A DNA stretch of 64,000 bases from Pisaster brevispinus (taxonomy: Eukaryota; Echinodermata; Asteroidea; Forcipulatida; Asteriidae). Numbering within the stretch: the stretch's first letter is position 1; every line of letters begins with the position of its first letter. Location of the stretch: assembly GCA_023634235.1 (NCBI GenBank), contig JAMKCF010000013.1, positions 11,223,705-11,287,704 of the forward strand. Reading direction: 5' to 3'. A program made the translations under genes and the position numbers. Positions 36,301-51,300 of this stretch are shown here, piece by piece. A model generated the notes under the pieces. The model was not told the origin of the DNA. It did no database searches and saw only the letters and a list, made by a program, of their open reading frames with translations.

Positions 36301-39300
36301 GTGTGAGAACTATTCCTTTATATAGCACCGTGTAATGGTTTACAAGGTGCTGTGGCGCAATATGCAGCCAATCAAACCAGGAACACGGGGGCAAACATCT
36401 TCTATTTACAATAAGTGCACTGGGTTCTTTTACGTGTATTACACAACACACGGGACCTACAGCTTTACATCCCATCCGAACGATGCAGCAATAGTGGTTT
36501 AAGTGTCTTGCTTAAGGACACAAGTGACACGACCGGGACTCAAATCCACACTCTGCTGATCAGAAACACCAGAGCTTGGGTCCAGTGTTCTTATCCACTC
36601 GGCCATGACCCGCCACAAAAACTACTTGTATGTCAATTTCCTAGTCTCTTGACTACAGCTGGTGCGTACCAAGTACAAACACTGACAAAAAAACAAGCAA
36701 CTCTTTTCAGAGCAATCATTTATTCCAAAAGGAGATTTTTACATGGCAGTTGGTGTACAAGAAAGAATGTCCTCCAAACCATGAACGGGTAAGAACATTC
36801 TGGACAGAAACAAAATACGAAACAATCAAAACCTGTTTAAATGTGGCTGGTCAAGCGCACTGGACTCAAGCTCTGCTAATCAGTATAGTGTAGGTTCAAG
36901 TCCTGGTCTAGACACTTGTGTCATTACACAAGACACTTAACGTTTATTGTTTCGTCCTGTGTTGTGGAATGCACGTAAACGAATCTAATACAACTTGTCG
37001 CTAAGAGATGGGGGTTTTCAGGTATGGTTGGCTGCATTCAGATTGAGCTGCAGCACCTTGTCAACAGTTACAAGGTGCAACATTAGTGCTTTGAAATGCC
37101 CTTCAGTTGTTATAAAGCGCTATGTATATACCGTGAATTATTGTTGTAAAAAAAGTAACATATGGTCGACTTTTAAAGAGAAAGAAAAAAAAAATTCTCA
37201 ATATTACTGGAATTTTAAAACTAATTACCCAAATCTTGAAATCAGAAAGTAGTTTTGTTAACTTGTAATCAAACATAGAGCCCTGGTATTGGATAAAAAT
37301 TGCCAAATATCAGTCTATCAGCAATACCTACCTCGGGCTCGGTATGTGCCTGACAAAGATCTTGTAGTGAGTTGTTCATGATATGGAGTTGATGACCTTG
37401 GTGTTGCTTCAGCATGAATGCCTCGTCCTTCAACCTGACGTCTTCGATCATTAAATGTCATGGTATCTAAACATGAAAGACGTGCCAAGCAAAATTTGAA
37501 AGGTAACAAAGTCACCAGATAGAATTTAAAAATACCCCAATAACTATTCATGAAAAAAAAGGTCTCTGGAAAATGTCAAAGCTTTGATTTTACTGACAAA
37601 TTATTTAAATCCTGTGCATTAACTATTCCATTGTACTCGCCGCAAGTTTTCCAAAAGTGCATGATTAGAATGTTCCCCCAACTAGACCAAGACAGGTTCA
37701 TAGTACACTGACAAAGGAGTAGTAGTTAAGTGCTGTATAGATACAAGGGTGCATTGACTGATCTGTTACATACTGAGTGAGAATCTATGTATGATGTTTA
37801 CAAGTAATTTACATGGGACACATTGTTACTTTCTTACCTGTATTTATCTTAGGCACTACTGGTCTAGATCGTTGCCTCAGACGAGTCTGGCCTCCTGTTT
37901 TCTGTTGCATGTCAGATAGACGTTGACTGTAAGTCCTAGTGACTCTAGGAGAGGTCCTGTCTGGAGCTTTGCCTGACCCTGGCAACCTTGTGGTACCTTT
38001 TTAAAAAAGATTTTGCCAAACTACTTATCAGATAAATGGAAGCAGAGTTGAGTTTGCCCTTAACTTTTTTGCAGTGACTGGCCAGCAGGACCACTTAGCG
38101 GAGTTCCACAAGGAACGAAATTGGGACCCACCATTTTCCTGGCATTGATCAATGATGCCCAACCTTCTGATCAATGATGCCCAACCTTCTGATCAATGAT
38201 GCCCAGTCTTCTGATCAATGATGCCCAACCTTCTGATCAATGACGCCCAACCTTCTGATCAATGATGCCCAACCTTCTGATCAATGATGCCCAACCTTCT
38301 GATCAATGATGCCCAACCTTCTGATCAATTGCACACTTTCAAATATGTAGATGATCTGACACTAGTTGAATGCCCACAGTTAAATCAACCCTCCAATATC
38401 CAACTAGCGATTAATAATCTAGTTGAATGGTCTGATGCAAACAAATGAAACTGAATCCTGCCAAATGTATGACGATGGAAATCACTTTAATGCGAGACCC
38501 TCCCTTAAAAGCAAATGGTGACCATGTTTTCACCAAAGTAAGCACTGCGAAGGTTTTAGGTATTTTTATCCAAGACCACCTTAAATGGGAAACACATGTA
38601 CAAAATTTTGAAAAGCGAGCGAATGGTAAATTGTATATGTTATGTTTGCTAAGACGGTAGGTTGTTCCTCGTCAAGATTTACTAACCGTTCTCACAGGTT
38701 ACATCAGACCACTCACTGAATATGCAGCACCTATGTGGAGCGGAGCTTAAACTAATAATCAAAAGTCCCGTATTGAACGTATCCAAAAAAGTGCTTTGCA
38801 AATAATGTTTGGAACGTCATACACAACTTACGAGCAGGTACTGTTACAATGCTCCCTTCAATTAGGCGGACAATCAAAATCCCTGAGTTTAATTGTAAAA
38901 CTGAAAGAATGAAAAACGGTTTGTTGCCTTAACTTGTCCGTAATTTTAACAATAGTTGATTTTGCTTCTTTTTAACTCTTTTTTTTTAAAGCTTGCTATA
39001 ACTTATTTCCTCTACTCATTGTTGTTTTTCCATTGTGCTTTCTTTTAACTTTTGTTTTTAATGAACCATTGATGAATGAATGAATGAATGAATGAATGAA
39101 TGAATGAATGATAATAATATACAACTAGAAATGAGTTTGTAACGAACAAACACTGGGGTTTCGGCCGTTGTTGTCAATGTTGAATTAATGTAATAATTAA
39201 TTTGACACCTGATGAAATCACGATGATGAAAACATGTTTTTCGTACGAACTTTGTTATAAGCTACAAGGCGGCAAAAAGTTTTTGACTTTATGACATGTG

Positions 39301-42300
39301 GTTAAAGAAATGTATTTTTGTATTGAATTTTCTGTTTGGACCGGACGAAAAGATCAAAGTTGGGTCATATTTTTAATAAAAACAAATGTATCATTAGCTC
39401 CAAGACGTCACAAAGAGTTGACTTTATGACATGTGGTTAAAGAAATGTATTTTTGTATTGAATTTTCTGTTTGGACCGGACGAAAAGATCAAAGTTGGGT
39501 CATATTTTTAATAAAAACAAATGTATTATTAGCTCCAAGACGTCACAAAGAGTTGACTTTATGACATGTGGTTCACGAGACATTTTTAAAATAACATGTT
39601 TAACGTGCCGTCAGTTACAAGATGGTACAAAAATTATAACTCTTTTACTTATGGTTCAGATGATATAAAGGTTTAAATAATAAATTGTAAATAATAAAAT
39701 ACCATGCCAAGGCTAAATTTATTAACAAGCTATACCGCACAGACCTTGAAATAAATTGTGGTGGGAGAATTCAATGAAATTGTATGAGAATAAACTGCTA
39801 CTAATATCCCAAAACGCTTCCGTATTTAATAGTTCGAGGACTCTCCACAAACAAGAGGGCGCTATACAGGTTCACCATTAACTGTAGAAGCGAAGCAGTG
39901 AACCAAAATGAACGGTACATAGGCCGAACGATGCCATGCGTGTGGACAATGGGCTATGTGTGGGTATGGCCGTATGCAGTGTGTTACGATGCTTAGCGTG
40001 GGAATTAATGGCTGAGTGGTGTACAGCCCGTATGCGATGTACAGCGTGAATTACATGCAATGTACAGACACGACGATCGGGCTTGGTTGACAGTGTTTTT
40101 AAATCGTTAATATCGTCAACAAAGGATTAAAAACCCTCGGTCGAACTGCTGCTTGATCTAAGTTAGAGCACTGGCTTTCATTTGATGTATTGTTTGTGTC
40201 TTTTAAAACTGTAGTTCCTGAGAACAGACGATAACTAATTTTAACGTGTAAACGTTATGAGAATTTTCGGAAAGAAGTATAATAACTAGAAACGAGTTTG
40301 TAACGAACAAACACTGGGGTTTCGGCTTTGTTGTCAATGTTGAATTAATGTAATAATTAATTTGACACCTGATGACATCACGATGATGAAAACACGTTTT
40401 TCGTACGAACGTTGTGATAAACTACAAGACGGTACAAAAATATAACTCTTTTACGTTATGGTTCAGACGATATAAAGTTTTAAACAATAAATAATTGTAA
40501 AATATAAATTACCATGCCAATGCTAAAGTTATTAATAAGCTATACTGCACAGACCTTGAAATAAATTGTGGTGGGAGAATGCATTGAAATTGCGTGAAAA
40601 CCAACCGCTACTAAAATCCCCAAACGCTTTCGTATTTAATAGTTCGAGGACTCTCCACAAACAAGAGGGCGCTATACAGGTTCACCATTAACTGCAGCAG
40701 CGAAGTAGTCAACCAAAATGAACGGTACAAAGGTCGAACGATGCCGCGCGTGTGGACAATGGGCTCTGTGTGGGTATGGCCGTATGCGATGTACAGTGTG
40801 AATTACGTGCAATGTACACACACAAGACGATCGTGCTTTGTTGACGCCACGTGTTTTTAAATCGTTAATATCGTCAAAAGATGATTAAAAACCCTCGATC
40901 AAACTGCTGCTTGATCTAATTTAGAGCACAGGCTTTCATTTGATGTATTGTTTGTGTCTTTTAAGACTGTAGTTCCTGAGATCGAATGGTAACAAATTTC
41001 ACGTGTAAATGCTATGAGACTTTTTCGGAAAGAAGTATAATAATAATAGTGAAATAAAATTAAAATCTCGACGAAAACAAAGGTGGTTTCGGCTGATGGC
41101 CGAAACCCCCAATAATAATAATTTTAAAAAATAAAAATCTCGACGAAATCAAAGGTGGTTTCGGCTAACAGGCCGAAAACCCCAAAAAGTAAGCAATTTT
41201 GTTTAGAAATAAAGAGGTAAAGCAGCCAGGGAACTTTAACAGATTTGCGCTTTCTTTATAAATTTCCAGATTGATTTTCCTAATGAGTTTGTGTTTATTG
41301 AACTATAAAAATGATTAACAGTAAATAAAAGTTTACAATTGAGTCTTGTAACATTATGGTATAAACCGACTCACCGTACAGCCGTTGTTTGGCCTTCAAT
41401 GTTTGAGTTGATGACTTCTTTTTGTATCCTTCACCTTTCATCTCTTGTAACACCTCTGTATACGTTTTCTGTTTCCTTGGTGATGCTTGTTGCTTCCTGG
41501 TCACCTCTGGCCTTTGAACTCTGACCACTTGATCATATGGCTTTGGTTTGTACAGCCTCATCTCGGAAGTCTTGTTCCTAGACTCCTGGACAGATGTCTC
41601 TGTAATTTCTAAGATTCCATCCAGCATCATCCAGTCATCAGACTCCCTTGATACTACCCCATGACCTGTGTAGTCTTGACCCTGTAACTTTGTTCCTCTA
41701 GTCACATCTTCCTGATTCCTTGGATTGTAACCATAAGTCCTTATATCTGTCCTTCCTACATTCTCTTTGATAGAGGTTGGTGTGTTCTGATATGTTCCAC
41801 TGTCAATGAACATGTACGTGCCTCTCTGACCACTCTTATCTTGTCTTGTACTCATTTTTGATGATTGCAGTGGGTCTGTACTGAATTCCTGCAGGGTTCT
41901 GTCTCGCTTTCTAGTTGTCTTGGGAGATGTTTCTTTAGGAAGCTTGGGTTTATCAGTGAATATCTCAGACATGAGGGCCTTAGCTAACTGCACTCTCTCA
42001 CCATGCGTTTCTTCTCTCATTACTCTGTGTTCAAAAAGGAAGAGAGAAAACCATTGTCATGATGACATAGCTTACCATGCTGTTGTTTAAGAACTCTAAT
42101 TCTGAAAATAACATTCAGAATTCAGAGGCATTTAATGACAAGGTTTTATTTTCAGGTTATTAGGAATGATTAGTAACTTGCACTAGCTCAATTTAGTCAC
42201 TATGAGCATATTTATCTGAAAGCTAGAAATCACATCAATCAAATTGACAAAATGACAGGATGGGGGAAGGTCACATGCACTACAGGAATCTTACTAACAA

Positions 42301-45300
42301 CTACAATGAATATGATAAGAGAAAGTAATAATAAATATGGAGATTTGTAGTGCACCATGTCTGTCCAAACACACACTCCTGCTAATGATGGTAATTAAAG
42401 CCTAAACTAAACAAGTCCGAGATTGGTTATGAAGCTGGCGAGAATGTCTGCTTGTCTGAGGTTCAGTAGAAGACAATTCCAGAGAGATGGTGCAGCATGT
42501 GAAAAGGACCAATCTCCTCGAGTGTGTTCAGAATGAGGGATGTTGAGGAGCATGAAGTCATCTTGAGGAAATACTGAGCTGTATTGAATCCTGGATGTAA
42601 TTAGGGGATGTGCAATGAGCAGAGTAAACATGTTACTAGTCTGGCAGCTGAGTTTTGAAGATGTTAAAGACAATATAATTGTTTTTTTAGGAAGGTTGAC
42701 AAGGAGAGCGTTACAGAAAGCCAAATGTGAAGAGATGAGTGCATGAACCAAAAGTGATAAATAAATGGTTATTCTGACACCTAGTTTACCTTCTGTTCTT
42801 GTCTCTTGTTTCTTCTAGTTTCCTAATCTCTTTCAATGATGAAGGCCCCTGGAATATAAAGAAATAATTACCATATCATCAATTTTCATCAAAGTTGATT
42901 TATGTTTTCCATATTTTCCAATGTTTGATTGTAATGTACTTCAACAGTGGATTTGGATTAATTGACATCATCATCAGAGTGGCATTCAGATCTTTAACAT
43001 ATCTTTCTGTAAAACCTAAGCAGTTGAAGGGTAGTCTTGGCCCAAGACGTCAGTCATCAATAGTGGATTGTGTATGTACGCTCGTTAATAATTCAAAATA
43101 GCAGGCCCTCTTACGGCATGATTTAACCAACTCGACCAGCTCTGACTACTGCCTTGGGAATCCTGTTGCATTGGGTAAACTTTGTCTTTTTTCCTGGCCT
43201 TTCAAAGAGAACCAATCAGCAAGCGAAGGCTGAAATGAATTTACATAAATTATTATTAGACCCAGGGTCATGCTGGGTAATAATAATTTTTGTAAATCTC
43301 ACAAAGAAAAAGTGAAACCAGTGGATGCAGGATTCCCAAGACGTATAGTGAGAGGTGGTAAGGTTGGTTATATCACACTGTAAGAGGCAGCGCTGTTACA
43401 AATTACCAATGACCATACATACAGAATCCACTATCAATCACCGAGTCTTGGGACAAGACTATTGAAAGGGTAGATCCAAATACAAGTAAGTCACGATCTT
43501 TCAACAAATCTTTTACAAAAAAAAAACATTCTCACAATGGCACTCTGAAACATTCATTATTTGTTTTATATAACACCTAGATAGATCTGTCATTCGAAGG
43601 ACAAAAAAAAAATCACCAAAATGTACAAAATTGTACTCTGTCAGACACTATAAAGGCATTTGTACAGCTGTGAAAGGCCGGTTGTAGTTAGCGCCAGTGT
43701 CGTCAGAGAATAGACACTGGTGCCTCTGATGTGCCAAGTTTTCAGCCGTGCGACCATCGGTTCGACCAACTGACCTACGTATGCACACGCATGGTGCAAA
43801 AACAATGAAATGAAAATGTACTCTGATTAGTATCAAAATGCATGCTTAATGACGTAGGCATGAAATGGTGTGAATAATTAATACCCCATGACTTACAATC
43901 CGCCAATCAAATGTCAAGGATCTACTTAGGTGTTATTTCTATGCTTAATAAAAGGAACCACAAAGTCACTTTTCAATCCCAAGGAAGTCAAGGTCATGTT
44001 TATGAGCATCCTTTTTGAAGTAAGTCTGATGTTGTCTAAATTTCTTACCGATGCATTGTTAGATTGATATGGTTTATGCTCTGAACCCATCTTTTCTCCA
44101 CGTTGCTTCTTATATTCCTCAAGGTTCTTAGCCCGTTTCCTTGTTGCCCATTCATGGAGTTCTCTTCTCTCTTCTTCACTTCTCTCTGTAGCTTTCCTCC
44201 TTAATGGCCATTTTTCCTCTTCATCTTGTCTTGGTGTTCTTGGTGTCTCAAGGAGTTCTTTAATCTTATCACTGCTTAGATGCCCGAAGTCATCTACTTG
44301 TCCTCGTTCAGCCTCTCTCCTGAATAATGACATTGTCTTAAATCAGCTGTTTTCTTATGCACTACATACGGATGTGTCTTTAATCAATTATTACTCTTCT
44401 AAATAAAGTGTACAAGAATAATGCTATGGGTTTATAGCTCTTTGTTGAGAAAACATTTGCAAAAAATTGAAAGAAACCAGAGACTGTTGTTCAGTTTAGA
44501 GAATATGGAGATACCTTCTTTGAACTTTGCTTTTCATGATGCCACATTGAACTGCTTCCTGATTCATAGACGACCAATTACAAAGCAATCATGCTTTAGG
44601 CAGGAGTCATGTTTTGGCAAGCTAATACACCCTAGGAAATTGCCTTATTTGGCAATAATGGCAGTTACTCTTGAATTATTAAGTCTGTTTAGAGTGTAAT
44701 GTGCTACCTGTACAAGGCACACAATTTACAAAAGCTCTTTCAGTATTCTTAATGAAGGTGAATAAATAATGAAATCAATAACCAATCTTGAAAACAGACT
44801 TCATTCAAGATCAAGCTTCGAAACGGCCCCCACAAAAAAATGTGATAAAACAAAAACAGACCATCTATCATTTTTTTTTGAAGATGACTTTTACATTAAA
44901 TTCAGCACAAACATTCAAAAATAGCTTTCCTCCTGTAATAAGGAGTTGTTTGTTTTATTACCTCTTCTTGAGTTTGTTCTTGGCTGCTTTTTGTTGCTGA
45001 GTAGAGATTCCCATCATTCTTATCTCACTGTTACCATCAGCTATAACCTCAGCTATAATATCACTAACTCCACTTATACCTGATAGTCCTAGAGTTAAAC
45101 GTGTATCATCTCCCCTGTAAATACAACATACACAGATATTGGGTCAAAAAATAATCTAATCAATCAGATAGTACTGCAGCAATCTCGCTTCAATCAGAGA
45201 TAAACATTGAGCGTTACAATACCCACAATTCCACAAAGGAAATACAATTCTTTCAAGTTACCCAAAGTCCACATACATTCACAAATTGTATGCACTTATT

Positions 45301-48300
45301 AAGCAGAATGCTAACCACTGTTATTCAACCCAAATGCAAACAGTTCACAACAATTGTAACTGGCGAGATATGATTTCATCTTTAGATGAATGGAAAGAAC
45401 AATCTTTACCTCATCAACTTCTGATGACAGGATCTTAAACTCAACCAATTAAACTCAACCAAATTACAAACAAAAACAGTTCTGCCTTCCAAAGGGACAG
45501 CAAAGACGCAATGCATAGAATCCCAGTTTACGTGAAATAAACTTTATCTTAAACTTAATAAACATGAGTAAGATATATCGTTTATTCAAAATGTACCAGA
45601 TAACTCCCATGACCAGCTCTTGATATCTATTTCTAAATAAGAAGATATCCATGTACCTGTCTACACCTGTGAGGTTGTCTTCAGACTCAGTAACCATGGT
45701 AACATCTCCAACATCTTCCTTTTGCTCCCCAGTAAGTCGTAACTCCTGACTTCTCTTAAGATCATCATCATCAACAATGGGTTCTTTAGAATCATGGCCA
45801 GAATGGTCAGCATCACTGGTTGGTTCCTTGTAGTCTCTGAATGTGTAGTCTGCCTTTGGTCTGGTGTCACCAGGAGCCATGACTTCAGCAAGGTTCTCTA
45901 CTGTATGCAACATCTAAGGAACAAAATACAATATTAAAAGACATCTAACTTATTACTGTATCGTGAAATGGATTGAATTATTCATTAACTCAGTTAAACT
46001 GAAACAAAAATCTAAAATAATGAAATAAAGCCTCACTTTTTAATGGACATAGGGCTCAATTTAATGGGGCTGCTTACTATAAATGAAGATTCAGGTTTTA
46101 TAGAAGTAGAAATTTGTTCAGCTACAGAAATCAAGTGTTCTTACCAAGCTTGTATTTCTGAAGTCCTGGTCAATATTTGCAGCTGATTCTTCAATGGCAT
46201 TCAACTGTTGATCCATCTGAGCTAAGCGTTGACTGATACTAGCTTTAGTTGATAAGCGAGTTGATTCACTTTGAGCTCGGCTCTTGGCAAGCTGACGACT
46301 GGAACAAACAACATTATATATTGATATTTAGAACACACCTCTCGCAAGCTCTGCATCCTGGTTGGGTGAAACACGGTCACATGGGGTTTACTAATATTGG
46401 CTAGTGCATGAGATTTGCGCCACCGTGAACAAGACGCGCGTCAAGACATCATGCCAGACCGTTAACTAGACGCGCGTCAAGACATCATGCCAGACCTTGT
46501 GGAAAAAAGTTCCCAGTCTGAGCAATATACATAAAAGCTTGAACTGGTTAGAGCACCCTGAGGCATAATAACTAATCCTAACAGTGAACAACAACTAAAA
46601 CTTTAACTGTTTAATGACTTATTGTTGATTTACTTATGAGTTAATTGTTGAATCAAAACACTTCAGCAATAAAACCCAGATTTTCTTTTCCTTACTTTGT
46701 ATTTTGGACAGAGATTTGTTATAAAACACATATGGACTGGCATAGTTTGGTCATCAACGCAGGTCTATCAACCCCCCCCCCCTTTTCAGGCCTGTGAGTG
46801 ATCAGAAGAGGGTCCTACTTCCCTCTATTTCCTTCAGTCTCAGGAAACAGGACCCCCTTCTGGTCACTCACAGTCCCTCGGGGGGATAGACGTGCATTAG
46901 TGACCTCACTGCCAGTCCATATGTATATAATATAGTTTTGGATACAGGCGATTAGGATTAGTGCTTTCCCAAGTTAAAAAACACACACACAAACAAACAT
47001 CCACAGGGTTCAAAACCCAACCAAGGTGCCAGTATTGGATTTTTTTTAGAATGATAGCAGCTGCTTATTTCCAAACTGATTTTCAAGCAGCAATTTTTTA
47101 TTTGGTTGTATGTATGTGTACAGAAAAGCAAAGAATGCGAATGGATTTTTTATTCTTACACACAAGAGTATACTTTCCATATTTCTTTCTTGAGAGACCA
47201 CCCTACATGAATAACATGTATTATTTAATTATACCTGTCTGCCTTAGCTCGTTTCTCTAACACTCTTAAAGTAACTTCATCTGGTCCTCCCTCAGTCTCC
47301 TCAAACTGCACCTTAGGAGGTGTTTTCTTTGGATGAGCATCCTTAAGGAATAAGGCATTGTAGTGTAGCTCAGCATTAGTAGGTGATGGTGGAGGAGTAG
47401 ACTGAGTCAGTGTTGGGGGTTGACTGGGTTGTGTAAGTTGGTCTGTCTGAAGCTGAGGGACATCAAGAGGAATATCTGGAATATCCTTCAGCTCAATGTC
47501 AACAACACTGATGAAAGAACGCCCCTTATTAGCCACTGATGATCCCTGTAACACAACAACAAATTTACAGTATACAATACACATCTAAGCTTCACAGTGC
47601 ATTAACTATGTAACAGCCTGCCTTATAATGCATTGAAATTGACTGAATACTTTATTGTAAAGTTAGAAACCAGTTTGAAAGCTCTTTATCCTGAGAAACA
47701 TTCCCACTTGAAGCGCTTTCTTTACTTTCTTAAATGAAGTAGAAGTATTTTAACGATAGATCTACATGTATGAACGACTTCATTTCAAGATAGCAAACTA
47801 GCAAAAGAGAACTGGTGAATAACAGTGTTAGAATCAGGGCCTAATTTCATAAAACCTGTAAGCACAAAAACTTGATAAGCACAGAAAATTTGCCCAGCAG
47901 AAATAAGATACCTGCAAAAATTCCATAAAATTAAAATTGTTACGACTGGTGCCCCACTCATGTTTTGCTTGGCAAAGAAATTTGCTAAGCACTATTTTCT
48001 GCTTAACAGCTTTACGAAATTGGGCCCAGGTCTTTAATGGCATGACAATGACCAGTTTACAAGCTGGCTGCTGTTAATGGACCAAGCTGAAGACAAGGTC
48101 CACTAACAGCTGTCAACACTAACTCAGTCTGTAACAACCGCTAAGGACCAGGGCCAAATGTCATAGAGTTGTTTTTTAAATGGTAAGCAGGGTTTTTGCT
48201 TATTTAAGCAGACAAATTTGGATAAGCGCAAGCATATTTTACCTGTAAGCCAGAAAGTTAGGTGGCCAGCTTGCATATTCACCATGGATTTGCATTATTA

Positions 48301-51300
48301 TGTCATTGTTAAGTGCCAAACAGTTAGCAAACCTTTTGTATGAAATTGGGCCCAGGTTCTGGTATTCTTACTCCCCTATTAGTGAACACCTTCTTAATGA
48401 AACAAACAGTTAAATTAATCAGAATTTGTGACTTTCTTTTGACAATAATTTCAGATTTGTGTATTCATGTTCAAGGGGTATACATATATCTAGAGAATGT
48501 CCAATACCTAACCTCTTACGTATGAGTCAATAACAATACATATGCTTCAGAACCAGACTATGAGCTCTGAAAATAAACAATACCATACACCAACACATTG
48601 ATTGGGGTGGTCGGATTAATGTTTATTTATAATAATAATAATAACAATAATAAAGACATTTGTAAAGCGCCTAATGCAAAAGCCTCTAAGCGCATAAAGA
48701 GAACACACCAGCCAACAGAATTTGATACCTTGTCTAACTGTATACACATTGATGCGTGCTGGCAGCACAAACAACTAACAAAAAACAAAAAACAGAGTAC
48801 ACAAAATGGAAACAGCTGATGTGAGTATCCACACAACTGTACATGTATCAGATTTTACTGGTTCAGGGGTCAGTTGTTTGTTAGTTTTAAAAGCCAGTCT
48901 AATATCACATTTTAATACAACCTTCAACAATATTTACTGTTTCTTCCCCTTCAAAGGTAGATGGGGAAAACATCTAACTGTGAAACATTGAAGATTAGTG
49001 CTGTGCAGCTTGTGATTATTTTTACCTTGCTGATTTCTTTGTCCTGCAGGCTGGGTTGTTGATCTGTCACAGAGGATCCAAAACGAAGATTGAAAAAAAT
49101 GTCGGGAGCAACTACCTGGCCAGTATCAGCTAAACCTGTAGCTGCTACTGTGTACTGGGATGTAGCCTCAGTAACACTTGGAGTATCTACATGGATGATG
49201 AAATATCAAGATTTTAGGACAGACTATCTAGTCAATGTTATTCCTAGCTACTACTACATATCATGATGGAGTATACAAATATTGACTGCTTCAAGTGCTA
49301 CGGATAAAACTACGCATCCCGAGGTGATCCTGGATTGTATTTTCCCGAGCAACTAGAATGCTCCAAGGATCATCGAGGGAGTCGTAGTTTTAACCATAGC
49401 ACAAGTAAAAGCAGTCACTGTTGTTTTGTATAACACCCCATACACATATTCTGCCTAGACGTCTAGGTGCAACGAAGTTGCTGACTGCTACAGGTATAGT
49501 ACACTGGTTGCTACAGGTATAGTACACTGGTTGCTACAGGTATAGTACACTGGTTGCTACAGGTATAGTACACTGGTTGCTACAGGTATAGTACACTGGT
49601 TGCTACAGGTATAGTACACTGGTTGCTACAGGTATAGTACACTGGTTGCTACAGGTATAGTACACTGGTTGCTACAGGTATAGTACACTGGTTGCTACAG
49701 GTATAGTACACTGGTTGCTACAGGTGTAGTATGATGGTTGCTACGGTTATAGTACATTGGTTGCTACAAGTATAGTCAGATAATACATTGGTTGCTACGA
49801 GTATAGTACATTGGTTGCTAGGGGTATAGTACATTGGTTGCTATGGGTGTAGTGCAATGCTTGAACAGCTTTCTAGTAAAAATAAGACGTATCATGTGAG
49901 GCACTCTAAACCAATCACAAGGCAGATTCAAGTATGGGGTGTTAATAAAATGTAATGCTTAGAGTATCTGGTCTTCATACACTTAAAATAATGCAGTTTG
50001 AAATAACAATACTGTGGTGCAGTAAACTATTAAACAAAGTCTGAAATTGAAACTTACTATGTGGGAAATCATCCTTGCTCATTGATGTGGAGACATTTCT
50101 TGTATGTGAAGTAGCTGTAGGTTTGGATTGTAATTGTCTGATGGTGTCATAGTGTACTTGAGCAGCAGTTGGTATGGCACTCCTAGCATCATGGTCATGA
50201 AGCATTGAATCAAATGATCCTAAAAGGTCATTACAAAACAAAGTTGTCATTATTCCAATTGATAAATACCAGATCTCTACAATAAGAGAAGTAAACTGAG
50301 ATGCTGAATATCATACTTCAAAAAGAAGCTAGAACTCTGGACAAACAACTAAAACAACAAATACAAGACAAAAACATAACCATTTATTGACGTGACACTC
50401 ATGATAACCATTTTGTGTCTGTGAAACAATTGAACATCTTCTCATCTCTATTTAGAGATCGTCTCAAAAGGGCACGTTGGCTAGGCCCAAAAGACCGCAT
50501 CATTGTACTGACATACAGGAGCAATCCTACTCAAGTAAATATGTGCATTAGTATTATGAAAGCTCCAACGGAACAGTCCATGTGCATGCACTGGAATACT
50601 TATCCAATCCAATCAGAACATTTCTACCAGAATGTTTCACTCCAGTATGTTCTCGTCTTGACAGAACTACAGCAACTGGTTAGCCAGTCCCAGTTTCTTT
50701 TTGTATTTAACTAACCTGGGTTAACAATGCTGCAAGATCCAATATATTAATGTCAAGATATACATTGCAACTAACCTGCTTTAATAGCATAAGCAGTCCC
50801 AATATCTTAATGTCCAGATATAACTAACCTGGTTTAACCCTAACCATGCTAAATGCAACAATATGCACCAAATGGCAATAGTTGTTGTGATCTGTTGCAT
50901 TTGGCAGTAAACTCAGATGTCATTTTTTGACTTAATTTGTTGCATTCAGCAGTGAAGTGACTTCATATAGGTTTGGGTGCTTCTATTGTATCTGAACAAC
51001 TTATAATAATGGGTATTTTTAAAAAAAAATTATGGGAAAAGTATTGAGAAGTATGATGTAATGTTAGGAAAGAATCATAATTCAAATCATTTTCAAAAGA
51101 CTGTATAATAACAGTTAAACATTACACTTATGTGCACACTGTTGCATTTAGCAGGGCAAACACCCTTGCTCAGTCCTTTCCCAAACAGCATGCCTGCACA
51201 TTGCAACAATATCCCTTGTTGCATTTTGTTGCATTTGGCATGGTTCTCATTTCAACTGTGTTGCATTCTGTTGTATTTGGCAGGGTATGTAGAGAGACCC

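Noticed and set aside
44421..44699. 92-codon + frame between CPLANE1 exons
   Set aside because: Antisense, intronic, with no recognisable family pattern or regulatory context.
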